Source: Spirosoma oryzicola
Lineage (GTDB): Bacteria; Bacteroidota; Bacteroidia; Cytophagales; Spirosomataceae
Length of the DNA stretch: 64,000 nucleotides
Direction of reading: 5' to 3'
NCBI RefSeq assembly: GCF_021233055.1
Contig: NZ_CP089539.1
Span: 124,001 to 188,000, forward strand
Shown: piece after piece, positions 55,038 to 63,386 of the stretch
How positions within the stretch are numbered: the first letter of the stretch is position 1
How the letters are laid out: each line of letters starts with the position of its first letter
Position numbers and translations under genes: made by a program
Notes under the pieces: model-generated
The model's database searches: none
Told to the model about the DNA's origin: nothing
Seen by the model: only the letters and a program-made list of their open reading frames with translations

Positions 55038-55907
55038 TCTAAGAGTATGTTTTGGATGATTATTTGGACAGTCGGTTGATCAAAATAGAAATGAAGCCAA
55101 TTCGGAGCATAGCCTCCGAACTTTCTATGGTTTTGTCTACATCGCCAAACAAACGACGTCTAAAATTGAGCCAACCAAAGCTGCGCTCGACGGGCCAACG
55201 GTTCTTCTCAGGCACAAAACCGCGAGCACTTTCTGGTTTTTGTGCAACGTCCACCTGCCAGCCGCAACCCGTTTTTACGTACTCCATAAAACTGACCTTG
55301 TAGCCATGATCAGCCGCAATCACTTCTAAGCGAGCCACTTTGCCTTTGAGCCGATCTACTACTAGGCGCCCCGCTTCGTTATCCGATACGTTGGCGCCTG
55401 TCACGGCCAATGACCAGGGCAGACCCAGGCGAGCAACGGCAATACTACGCTTGCGGCCGTTGATTTTTTTGTTGGCATCTAACCCAGTCTCTTCATTGAT
55501 GAACTGCATAACTTGAACCGACTGACTATCAATGGCTAATAAACTTGGCGTTTCCGCTCGCCTTTGTCGTTTTCGTTCCTTGATGACTAAACTATCTAAC
55601 AATTGCTCCCAGACGCCCCGTAGTTTGAATCGCCGAAAATGGTAATAGACTGTCTGCCAAGGCAGTTCATCACCCGTCTTTTTAGCTAGTTCCCGCCACT
55701 GCACTCCGGTATAGTTAAGCCATAAAATAGCGTCGATGATCTCACGCAGTGAATGCCAGCGTTGGCGTTTGTCATCCAGAATTTGTTGAATAACTTGCCA
55801 CGGAGAGTCCGTTAGTGCTTGAAACGATTGATTCATGATCTTGAAGCTTGGTAACTACAAGATAAGACGGACTCTCATTTTTAGACTATCCAAAACATAC
55901 TCTTAGA
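55038..55907. mobile_element. complete IS5-family insertion sequence
   Basis: The 870-bp element is bounded by 20-bp perfect terminal inverted repeats (55038-55057 with 55888-55907, reading TCTAAGAGTATGTTTTGGAT inward) and carries a single transposase gene. The outer TCTAA of the ends reads as part of the repeat, so the exact target duplication is uncertain; none longer than 2-3 bp is seen. Size and layout match the IS5 family. Confidence 0.88.
55060..55836 (-). CDS. IS5-family DDE transposase
   Basis: The 258-residue protein has the DUF4096-type N-terminal helix domain ('WQVIQQILDDKRQRWHSLREIIDAILWL', 'GVQWRELAKK') and the DDE catalytic domain. The first Asp is in 'SLLAIDSQSV', the second in 'LEVIAADHGYK' and the Glu in 'RWPVERSFGWLNF'. 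The frame is unbroken and lies between the terminal repeats, so the element may still be active. Confidence 0.95.
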   Translation of the reverse strand: MNQSFQALTDSPWQVIQQILDDKRQRWHSLREIIDAILWLNYTGVQWRELAKKTGDELPWQTVYYHFRRFKLRGVWEQLLDSLVIKERKRQRRAETPSLLAIDSQSVQVMQFINEETGLDANKKINGRKRSIAVARLGLPWSLAVTGANVSDNEAGRLVVDRLKGKVARLEVIAADHGYKVSFMEYVKTGCGWQVDVAQKPESARGFVPEKNRWPVERSFGWLNFRRRLFGDVDKTIESSEAMLRIGFISILINRLSK

Positions 55908-56037
55908 AGAAGATTACAAAATTAAGCGGCTTGGTCAATCCTCAATTCTTATATGCGGCTGATTCAAATGACTTGAAGATTATGAAAATTTTCTGTGGCA
56001 GACTTACGACTGCGGCTGACCATCTGAAACGGTCTGG

Positions 56038-57240
56038 CTACCGTCTCTTTTTACCAAATCCTTTCCGGTTCCACCAAACCATAAATCCGGTTACGGGTAG
56101 CGAAGCACCAATAAGTGAACCTAAAAACGCCAGAATCTTGCCGGGCATGCCCAGTATCGTGCCAATGTGAATATCATAATTCATCCGGCGTACTTTCGCG
56201 CCGGTTGATGACTCGTCAAAGCTTTTGTCGAAGACGGCATAAAAGTCTAATCGCTGTAAGGTGTGCCGATCGAAGGTGTGTCGGGCTACATCGTAGAATC
56301 GGCCGGGGGCGGGGTAGGTTCGTATGCTGATGGTCGACTTCGCCTGGGAGGAATTGGGGAACGCGTAAAAAAAACCACCTGCCGAAGGATAGTCGGTTAT
56401 CATGCGTACCCACGCCCCATCGATGGCCTGGTTGTATGTATACTGTTTGTGCTGCTGAGAAGGGTCCGAACTAACACGCTTCCATTCGGGTTCCGACTCC
56501 CCGCCGGAAGTTATCCAGTACAATCCTTTACTGTACAACGGAAGCCCGAAGACCATGCCCGACAAGGCCAGTGCCAACAGCACCAGCAACGCATAGAAGC
56601 CCAGCACATTGTGCAGATCGAGGTTGATTCGCTTCCAGCCAGCCTTTCTCTTTATCGTAAAGCTCTTTTGGCGGGAAGCGCGTGTCCATTTGGCGGGATA
56701 CCACCAAAACAGACCAGTAATCAGCAGGATGGTAAATACCAGCGTTCCATAGTTGACCAATGGCTGACCAATTTCTTTCGGAAGCCACAGATGTTGATGC
56801 CCCAGCAGGACCCATTCGAAGAACTCTTTTTCGTTTTGCTCGTAGGTTTTACTGCCTTGAATTTGCCCGGTATAAGGATTTAGAAACAGTAGGTGCCGTT
56901 CGGGGTCGCGTTCCGTGCCTACGCCTACTCGGATAGCCGTTCCCTGTTGATAATAAGCATAAGAAGCGGACTTTCCGGGATAATGCTGCTGCGTGATGGC
57001 AAGCACTTTGGACGGAACAACCACCGGCTCCTGGCGGATCTGGGCGCGAATCGACGGCTCGGTCAGGTAAATAATTTCTTCACTGAACACCCAGACAGCC
57101 GCTGTGATGCATACAATAAATACGATGATACCCGAAGCAAGTCCCAGCCACAAATGAAGCCAGTTATTCACCTTTTGAAAGGACGACTTTTTTCGACGCC
57201 GAGTCGATACTTCTTCGAGAGATTCAATGCTAGTATTCAT
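56038..57240 (-). CDS. PepSY-domain membrane protein (iron uptake-associated)
   Basis: The 400-residue protein from the ATG at 57240 has four membrane segments: 'WLHLWLGLASGIIVFIVCITAAVWVF' (first), 'LVFTILLITGLFWWYP', 'HNVLGFYALLVLLALALSGMVFG' and 'ILAFLGSLIGASLPVTGFMVWW' (last). It has conserved 'HLWLPKEIG' and 'DIHIGTILG' motifs. This PepSY_TM family is linked to ferric siderophore reduction or uptake in many bacteria. It follows the DUF4374 and receptor genes on the same strand, separated by a 180-bp spacer with a dispersed-type palindrome. Confidence 0.9.
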   Translation of the reverse strand: MNTSIESLEEVSTRRRKKSSFQKVNNWLHLWLGLASGIIVFIVCITAAVWVFSEEIIYLTEPSIRAQIRQEPVVVPSKVLAITQQHYPGKSASYAYYQQGTAIRVGVGTERDPERHLLFLNPYTGQIQGSKTYEQNEKEFFEWVLLGHQHLWLPKEIGQPLVNYGTLVFTILLITGLFWWYPAKWTRASRQKSFTIKRKAGWKRINLDLHNVLGFYALLVLLALALSGMVFGLPLYSKGLYWITSGGESEPEWKRVSSDPSQQHKQYTYNQAIDGAWVRMITDYPSAGGFFYAFPNSSQAKSTISIRTYPAPGRFYDVARHTFDRHTLQRLDFYAVFDKSFDESSTGAKVRRMNYDIHIGTILGMPGKILAFLGSLIGASLPVTGFMVWWNRKGFGKKRR

Positions 57241-57287
57241 GGGGTAAGTACTCAATCACAAATAGTCTAGAATATTTCAAACTGGCG

Positions 57288-57363
57288 TTTTTGTCATGCT
57301 GACGAAGGAAGTATCTTCGAAAGACTACGGCCAAAGATGCTTCCTTCGTCAGCATGACAAAAA
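57288..57363. repeat. 24-bp perfect inverted repeat, dispersed-repeat type
   Basis: 57288-57311 and 57340-57363 are exact reverse complements (TTTTTGTCATGCTGACGAAGGAAG), extended inward with one mismatch over the following 7 bp. Sequences of the GTCATGCTGACGAAGGAAG kind are recalled as abundant intergenic palindromes in Cytophagales genomes. It also acts as a possible terminator for the DUF4374 transcript. Confidence 0.75.
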
Positions 57364-57417
57364 ATGGCGTCAAATCCATTAATAATTAACTGATTATTAA
57401 TCCATTAATCGCGTTAA

Positions 57418-58641
57418 TTATTTAGTCGGGTGCGGGGCAATGAGCTGCACCTGCACCGAACCACCCCCATCGAGGCTGAGGCCTTTTTTGAACCCGTTCG
57501 CATCACCCGCCGGATCGAACTCGTAGATGAACGCAGGCTGATCGACCGGAGCGATACCCGTATAGTATTTACCGTTGAATACCAGTGGAGAGCGCACCAT
57601 CGACACCGGGCTTAGGGGGACATTCATCAGTGTCGCTTTCTGATTGCGTAGGTCTAGTTTCACCACTTGACCCACGTTTTTCAGTCGGTCGCGTACAGAG
57701 GTCATTAGCTCTTCGTACTGTACCGTGCCAAACGCGATGCCGTTACTCACATAGTTCATACCCATCAGGCAACCCTGCCGACCCACCTGGCTTGTTACGT
57801 CGAAGAAATAGTCTTTGTCGAACTCGGTCGCACCTTTTTTGATGCGCAATACCCCCGACTTACCACCTAAACCGGTCCAGTATTTACCCGCACTGGCAAC
57901 GAAATAATGATTGCCCTCTTCGTCGGTGGTCAGGCTCGACAGGTAATCGTAGCCAATACCGCCCGCCGTCGCGTTGCTCTGCGCTACGTTCAGGTTCGTC
58001 ATGGCCGGGTAATCGTATACCAGCGCTTTCACGCCATCGACTTCGTAAGCGCGGGTGGCGGTGTTGTAGAAATAGCCGCCCAGGATAAACTTACCGTTGT
58101 CGACATATCCTTTGCCGGGGTAAAACTCCAGGCCAGGTTTTGCGGCATTATAAGGCACCGTCAACGTTCCTTTCGCAACTACTTTCAGATCAGGCACGCT
58201 CAGCCGCGCCCAGCCAATAGAACCGTTATTGCCCGAATCGTTAGCCCCCAGCACCAGCAATGTATTGTCATCGACGACGTTGATCGACTGGAAATAGTTA
58301 GGCACGACACCGTCAGTCAGGATGTAGGCGTTCTGTACCAACGACCCGTCGACCCCCATTTTGTACTGCACAAACCGCTTTTCGGGTAGGTTCATCAGGT
58401 ACACGTATTCTTTATGCCAGATGTAACGTGACCCATTGGCTTCCAGCCCTTTGCCTTTAAAAGTCAGTGAACCTTCTGTCAGCGAGGACGTGGCCGCTAC
58501 GTATTGCAGGTCCTGAGTCCAGCTGGCAACGGTAAAATGCTGTGGACCGGCCGGTACAGTATTCTCGGAATCATTTTTACAGGATGTGATACCGCTTAGC
58601 AGCCCTGCCGATAGCAAAGCAAGGGCGGTGAGCGACTTCAT
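57418..58641 (-). CDS. DUF4374 lipoprotein of the iron-uptake cluster
   Basis: The 407-residue protein from the ATG at 58641 has a lipoprotein signal (MKSLTALALLSAGLLSGITSC, cysteine at 21). Earlier in-frame ATG at 58671 would overlap the receptor stop by 11 bp and is also possible. The body is a seven-bladed-type beta-propeller: repeated 'ILGGYF', 'VLRIKKGATEF', 'NGKYYTGIA' strands with 'LTTDEEGNHYFVASAGKYW'. Members of DUF4374 are commonly paired with TonB-dependent receptors and PepSY proteins in Bacteroidota. A role in siderophore or haem binding is likely. Confidence 0.87.
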   Translation of the reverse strand: MKSLTALALLSAGLLSGITSCKNDSENTVPAGPQHFTVASWTQDLQYVAATSSLTEGSLTFKGKGLEANGSRYIWHKEYVYLMNLPEKRFVQYKMGVDGSLVQNAYILTDGVVPNYFQSINVVDDNTLLVLGANDSGNNGSIGWARLSVPDLKVVAKGTLTVPYNAAKPGLEFYPGKGYVDNGKFILGGYFYNTATRAYEVDGVKALVYDYPAMTNLNVAQSNATAGGIGYDYLSSLTTDEEGNHYFVASAGKYWTGLGGKSGVLRIKKGATEFDKDYFFDVTSQVGRQGCLMGMNYVSNGIAFGTVQYEELMTSVRDRLKNVGQVVKLDLRNQKATLMNVPLSPVSMVRSPLVFNGKYYTGIAPVDQPAFIYEFDPAGDANGFKKGLSLDGGGSVQVQLIAPHPTK

Positions 58642-58660
58642 TCGGGATACGGGAAATAGG

Positions 58661-61087
58661 CTACTTGACATTTGACGAACTGGATTGAGATAAAAAATAA
58701 CGCACTTTAAGACTGATGAACCGCCCCGGTTTCTGGAGCAGGTAGTTATCGTATACTTGCTGATCGAGCAGGTTGCGGCAGTCGACGCCAACCACGTAGC
58801 GCCGGTTGGGTGCTGTAAACTCCGCCCCGATGTCCTGCAAGAACTGGGTCGGAATGACCCGCTTGGTAGCCTTTGCCCCCAAACTCGGCCAGCCCAAAAA
58901 ATACTCGGGAACATAGTGAGTACCGACGTAGCATGATGCAAGAGCCCCTTTCCAGAACAGGTCGGCTTTGGTCAGGCTGATCTCGGCATTGGCCAGCAGG
59001 TAAGGTGTGTTCCGCAGTCGGTCGTTGAAGACGTGGTTGGGAGCTCCGGCAGTGGTGTAGCGCAGTTTATTGCGGATGTCCTGGTAGGTCGCGTTGGCGG
59101 TTAGGCGCAGCCAGTTTCGGTAGCGGTACTGCACTTCAGTTTCTACGCCCAGCGTCTGAATGCGGTTCAGGTTTTCATAGCGGGCGGTGCCAAAAAGGTC
59201 CGCTTCGCCCAGCCAGATCAGGTTGTTGGTATGGCGAAAAAACAAACCGGAGGCTATGTTCCAGCTACTATTAGTCCGGCTCAGGCGGTACTGCACGCTG
59301 GCATTGGCGTTCATACTCTGTTCAGGTTGTAGACCGGGTGCGTTCAGAATTGTGTTGCCGTCACCCAGCAGTTCCAAAGCATCGGGTAGGCGCGTAGCCG
59401 ATTCAGCCGACAGTTTGAGCCGCGTGCGGGGATGCAGTTGATACGTCGATGCCAGACCAAATCCCCAAACGCCCTGCTGCTGCCGGTTTATCAGCAATTC
59501 ACGCTGTGCGCCCCCGTTGTAGTCATACGCGTTGGCCTGCGCGGCATAGCGGTAGTATTTGACGAAAACGGTATTGGTCAGGCGGGCGTCGAGCAAATTC
59601 TGTTCGTACGACAATCCCATGATCTGCTTGCTAAGCTGCTGCGGTAACCGAAACGGTATCGTCCAGTCAGCGATGGCCAGCGCGTCACTACCGGTCCGGC
59701 GGGTCTGGTTGTGGAGTGCGTTAAGGATAAAACGGTGACCATCGGCTGGCTGATAAGCGAGGTTAACCCCGGCCAACGCTGTTCGGTCGTCGAAGGTGTA
59801 CAGCGAGCGCTGCGCCCGGATACCGCCCAGTTCCCCCCGCACGTTACTGGCAATCACCTCGCCCCGCCAGTTGTACTTGCGCGAACTGGTATCGACGGTC
59901 GTACCTTGCAGGCTGTTCAATGATGCAAACGCATCAACGTTCAGCCCACGGATAAACAGATCTTTCTTGGCAAACGTCAGGCTCGGCATCAGCAGCCGCT
60001 CGCGGTACCGTACTTCACCGTAGACAAAGGCCATTGTTCGGCCCGTCTGAATACCCCGTTCCAGGTCGGTCACTGTTAGGGCCAGCAACAGGCGGTCGGC
60101 CCAGCGCACATTGGTGAATCCCACCTCCAGGCGGGCGTTGGCTGATTGATAATCGTCGTTGAAGCGCCGGAGCCGCCCCACGTCGGGTAGAGGTCGTCCG
60201 TCGGGCCCGGCAATTTCGATGGTTCGACCCCAGACCGGATAGTTGTTTTTTGACGCGTTGTAGAATAGGTGTGCGTTGGTGGTAAAGCCCGTTTTGGCCT
60301 GCCGCCAGCGTCCGCTGAAAGCCGCCCGGTGTGTGCCAAACGAGCCGATGCTGTAGGAAGCGTCGAGGTAGCTAGCCACGTCGCGCCGGGTGATCAGATT
60401 AACGGCTCCGCCCAGCGCGTCACCCGCCAGTTCGACCGGCACAACTCCTTTGTAGACCTCGATCCGATCGACCAGATTGATGGGAACGTTATTGATACGG
60501 TACGAACTACCAAAACTTTCCATCGGCACGCCGTCGATGAAAAATTTGACGGCTTTCCCCGACAGTCCCTGAATGGAATAGGTAAAATCGGACCCCATCC
60601 CGCCCGTTTCGCGCACCTGCACGCCCATCGTCCGGTCGAGTAGCCGGTTCATGTCGACGTTGCGGTTTTGAAGCGGCAGCGCATCGATGGCTTCGACAGC
60701 GAACGCCCGCTTGCGAATGTCCTGTGTCGTGGCCTGCCCTGTCACGGCGACTTCGTCCACCGTCTGCACGGCTTCGTTCAGCACCAACACGCAGGTACTG
60801 GTTTCGCCCGCCCGCACCGACACCGTCTGCCGATTCGTTATGAAGCTTACGCCCGATCCAGTCAGCACGTACGTACCCGGCGTCAGATTCGAAAACCGGA
60901 ACCGGCCATCGGCGTCCGTGACGGTTGCTTTGGTCAGTGAGTCCAGCCGGATGTGAATGCCGGGAAGAGCCCCACCAGCGGCCGCCCGGACGGTGCCGGT
61001 GATGGTGCCGGTCGGCGCTGATTGTGCCCATCCGAAATAAGATAGGGCACAGAGCATCCCCACCAGCAAGAATTGTCTAACTTGCAT
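58661..61087 (-). CDS. TonB-dependent siderophore-type receptor
   Basis: The 808-residue protein has a signal peptide (1-21, 'LSYFGWAQ') and a carboxypeptidase-regulatory-like domain (about 28-110, 'GTITGTVRAAAGGALPGIHI'). The plug starts about 118 ('LPLQNRNVDMNRLLDRTMGV', 'YSIQGLSGKAVKFFIDGVPM', 'LAGDALGGAVNLITR') and the barrel ends with a terminal aromatic strand ('FISLKVRYFL'). Substrate is probably a ferric siderophore, inferred from the PepSY and DUF4374 neighbours. No STN domain is present, so the usual FecA-type signalling arm to FecR is missing. Confidence 0.92.
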   Translation of the reverse strand: MQVRQFLLVGMLCALSYFGWAQSAPTGTITGTVRAAAGGALPGIHIRLDSLTKATVTDADGRFRFSNLTPGTYVLTGSGVSFITNRQTVSVRAGETSTCVLVLNEAVQTVDEVAVTGQATTQDIRKRAFAVEAIDALPLQNRNVDMNRLLDRTMGVQVRETGGMGSDFTYSIQGLSGKAVKFFIDGVPMESFGSSYRINNVPINLVDRIEVYKGVVPVELAGDALGGAVNLITRRDVASYLDASYSIGSFGTHRAAFSGRWRQAKTGFTTNAHLFYNASKNNYPVWGRTIEIAGPDGRPLPDVGRLRRFNDDYQSANARLEVGFTNVRWADRLLLALTVTDLERGIQTGRTMAFVYGEVRYRERLLMPSLTFAKKDLFIRGLNVDAFASLNSLQGTTVDTSSRKYNWRGEVIASNVRGELGGIRAQRSLYTFDDRTALAGVNLAYQPADGHRFILNALHNQTRRTGSDALAIADWTIPFRLPQQLSKQIMGLSYEQNLLDARLTNTVFVKYYRYAAQANAYDYNGGAQRELLINRQQQGVWGFGLASTYQLHPRTRLKLSAESATRLPDALELLGDGNTILNAPGLQPEQSMNANASVQYRLSRTNSSWNIASGLFFRHTNNLIWLGEADLFGTARYENLNRIQTLGVETEVQYRYRNWLRLTANATYQDIRNKLRYTTAGAPNHVFNDRLRNTPYLLANAEISLTKADLFWKGALASCYVGTHYVPEYFLGWPSLGAKATKRVIPTQFLQDIGAEFTAPNRRYVVGVDCRNLLDQQVYDNYLLQKPGRFISLKVRYFLSQSSSSNVK

Positions 61088-61178
61088 TGCGTTTACTTGT
61101 TGCCAAACGGTAAAAGCGCCCTGTTTCCAGCAGGGGTAATCCGGGGTCGTGTAGCGTCAACTACGCGGCCCTTCTTTA

Positions 61179-61874
61179 TTATAAGCGAAACCGGTCAACC
61201 AGCCGGGCACTGAACGGGCGCGGTATATCATCGTTTAATTCGTCGGTGGTCGCCGTAATCAGTTGGTATACATCATCAGTCATTGCCAGGAACGTCTGCC
61301 CCGGCAATAGCCGCAATCCGTCTTTTTTATGTGAATCGGTGCATTCGACCGTCAGCGTCTCCGGGTCATAGTCGTCCCGTTCCGGCGTTATGGCGACTGC
61401 GCCCTGAAACTGCACGTTCGTTTTGAAATCGAATGGCGAGGTCGTTACCGTACAGCGGCTGCCAGGCTGCACGATCAGCCGCAGGTGATTTACTCGTAGG
61501 GTCTGCGCCGTGGCCCGATGACTCGTATCGATTACGCTAGTCTGGACTAGTCCGCCCAGCCAGCCGCAGCCCAACCAGAGCGTCAGACAGGCAGCCGTCA
61601 ATGTGGTCGCCAAACGGCCTGACGTAGCAGGCCAGTTTACCCGACCCGCTAGAAATCTTTCCAGCGTATTCGATTGTGACCGGTCAATGGCCCGCCAAAT
61701 CTCGTCACGCACCGCCTGCTCGGATTGAGGTGGGCAGTGGACCTGGTTAGCCCAGGCATAGGGGATACCTTCTTCCGAACCGGACTGCGCCAGCCAATCG
61801 ACTACGGCCTGCCGTTCAGCGGGCGTGACCGTGTCCTGGAAGTAGCGCATCAGTAAGTCAGGCGTGATTGTCAT
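61179..61874 (-). CDS. short FecR-like anti-sigma factor
   Basis: The 231-residue protein has the N-terminal anti-sigma helices ('LLMRYFQDTVTPAERQAVVDWLAQ'), a membrane span near 88-110 and a short periplasmic FecR-like domain ('LRLIVQPGSRCTVTTSPFDF', 'LTVECTDSHKKDGLRLLPGQ'). The DUF4974 domain usual in Bacteroidota FecR proteins is absent, and the chain is about 100 residues shorter than the family norm. It lies between the sigma factor (100 bp upstream) and the receptor (91 bp downstream) and probably holds the sigma factor inactive. Confidence 0.75.
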   Translation of the reverse strand: MTITPDLLMRYFQDTVTPAERQAVVDWLAQSGSEEGIPYAWANQVHCPPQSEQAVRDEIWRAIDRSQSNTLERFLAGRVNWPATSGRLATTLTAACLTLWLGCGWLGGLVQTSVIDTSHRATAQTLRVNHLRLIVQPGSRCTVTTSPFDFKTNVQFQGAVAITPERDDYDPETLTVECTDSHKKDGLRLLPGQTFLAMTDDVYQLITATTDELNDDIPRPFSARLVDRFRL

Positions 61875-61974
61875 TTGTCGCTGGATCTACCCGTTAATTG
61901 CGTAAGTCGTCCCTTACCCCCAATCAATTGGCTACTTTTTTTGCTTGTCAGCAAAAGTGTTGTACAAGGCGGGA

Positions 61975-62523
61975 TTAGAGATAGTCGGTAAGCCGCTTAC
62001 GAAGGTATTGCAAGGCGTGGGTCAGGTGATTTTCCACCGTTTTTTCGGCAAGTGTCAGTTCAGCAGCAATTTCGCGGTTAGTCAGCCCCTGCCACCGGCT
62101 TAGTTCAAACACACGTCGACGCTGTCCCGGCAATTGTTCGACCAACTGAGTCACGCGCTGCGTTAATTCACTAAAAACAATTTGATTGTCGGTCGTGTGG
62201 TCAGACGGTGTACCAGTTAGTCTTATTTGTTCAAGGTGCTGTTGACGGGCGGCCTGTTTTCGATAATGAGCCGCCACTTGAAGCCGGATCGCTTTGAGCA
62301 AATAGGCTTCGAGCCATTCTTCAACAGTGAACGTTTCCCAACGTTTCCAGAGCGATTCGAACACCGTCTGTACTATTTCCTTCGCCAGCTCATTATCCTG
62401 CGTATAGTGAAACGCCAGATTGTACATCCGCTTCCAATAGCGGTCGTAGATCTGGGCGAAAACGGCCGAGTTGGGTGTATATGACGAAGAAACAGACAAA
62501 GAAGGTACGGCTGGTCGACGCAA
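61975..62523 (-). CDS. ECF-family RNA polymerase sigma factor
   Basis: The 182-residue protein has sigma region 2 ('FAQIYDRYWKRMYNLAFHYT', 'NELAKEIVQTVFESLWKRWE') and region 4 ('LPGQRRRVFELSRWQGLTNR' and 'IAAELTLAEKTVENHLTHAL'). It belongs to the Bacteroidota FecI-like group paired with FecR proteins. It starts the operon sigma-FecR-receptor-DUF4374. Its targets probably include the receptor gene. Confidence 0.93.
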   Translation of the reverse strand: MRRPAVPSLSVSSSYTPNSAVFAQIYDRYWKRMYNLAFHYTQDNELAKEIVQTVFESLWKRWETFTVEEWLEAYLLKAIRLQVAAHYRKQAARQQHLEQIRLTGTPSDHTTDNQIVFSELTQRVTQLVEQLPGQRRRVFELSRWQGLTNREIAAELTLAEKTVENHLTHALQYLRKRLTDYL

Positions 62524-62939
62524 AGGTACGTCATTATTTAGAAGTAGTCCAAATAATAGTTTACACGAGATATACTCAACTGACCTACCATAAGCTCCAG
62601 CCTATTGCATTTTCACAAACGGCTTGGGGGTTTTACGAGTAGATTTCATAAGATCGACAAGGCTTATGTAGTTGATAAAAAGTCTTTCAACACTATTTGC
62701 TTACGGTCGAACAATCGTTCCAGCGTACCGACGGATAGATCAAAAATAAATTACTGGTTCACACTGTGCTGGCAAAACGGACGGTGAAATAGTTTATAGA
62801 GTGGGTACGATCCTTCTTGTTAAAAGTAATTACAGCGCTGTTTGTCAACGTTTTTACTGCTAGTTCACAACCGCTCATTTTTACCCTCTTAGCTAACACA
62901 TATGGGGATGTGTAGAGAGGATTCAATAAAGCAAAACGA
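62524..62939. other. intergenic region between sigma factor and HxlR gene
   Basis: About 415 bp with no supported gene. The left end must hold the sigma operon promoter, and the right end the HxlR terminator. The region is AT-rich and no clear hairpin was found. Confidence 0.45.
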
Positions 62940-63296
62940 CTATTTCCCAATTATTACTTTTCGATGCTCAGTACCCCACTCGGCCAGCTTGTCAATGACG
63001 GTTTGTAGTGTTTTTCCGTAGGCCGTAAGTTGATACAGAACCGTTACTGGCTGCGTATCTAATACGGTGCGTTTCACCAGTTTGTTAGTTTCCAACTCCT
63101 TCAGTTCTTTGCTCAACATTTTGTTTGAAATACCCTGTATATCATGCAAGATGTCGGAAAATCGTCGCTGATTGTTGTAACAGATGGACGAGATAATTGA
63201 AATTTTCCATTTCCCGTTCAGTACATCCATCGCATCGTGAACGGCCATGATTTGCTTTTTCTTCGTCGTGCTAACTGCACAGTGACTGTCTGTCAT
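62940..63296 (-). CDS. HxlR-family transcriptional regulator
   Basis: The 118-residue protein is a winged helix of the HxlR family: 'DAMDVLNGKWKISIISSICY', 'RRFSDILHDIQGISNKMLSK', 'LVKRTVLDTQPVTVLYQLT' and 'LAEWGTEHRKVI'. C6 lies in the N-terminal tail and could respond to redox or electrophiles, but this is not shown. It is divergent from the SDR gene at 63387, across a spacer with six GTTAC repeats. Confidence 0.92.
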   Translation of the reverse strand: MTDSHCAVSTTKKKQIMAVHDAMDVLNGKWKISIISSICYNNQRRFSDILHDIQGISNKMLSKELKELETNKLVKRTVLDTQPVTVLYQLTAYGKTLQTVIDKLAEWGTEHRKVIIGK

Positions 63297-63298
63297 AA

Positions 63299-63374
63299 GT
63301 TACCTGGTTACGCAAAAGTTACTGTTACTTTTAGTTACAAAGTTACAAAAAGCAACTTTGCTAAACTACATTTG
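63299..63374. promoter_or_regulatory. divergent operator with six GTTAC repeats and an SDR -7 box
   Basis: GTTAC occurs at 63299, 63307, 63318, 63324, 63334 and 63342, four of them as AGTTAC, in the 90-bp spacer between hxlR and the SDR gene. TACATTTG at 63367-63374 fits the TAnnTTTG box, 12 bp before the SDR ATG. The cluster is a good candidate for HxlR binding. Confidence 0.6.
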
Positions 63375-63386
63375 TCCCGAAGAAAA

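Noticed and set aside
63299..63346. GTTAC repeats as a short CRISPR or tandem array
   Set aside because: The units are five or six bases at uneven spacing, without spacers; an operator cluster is the better reading.
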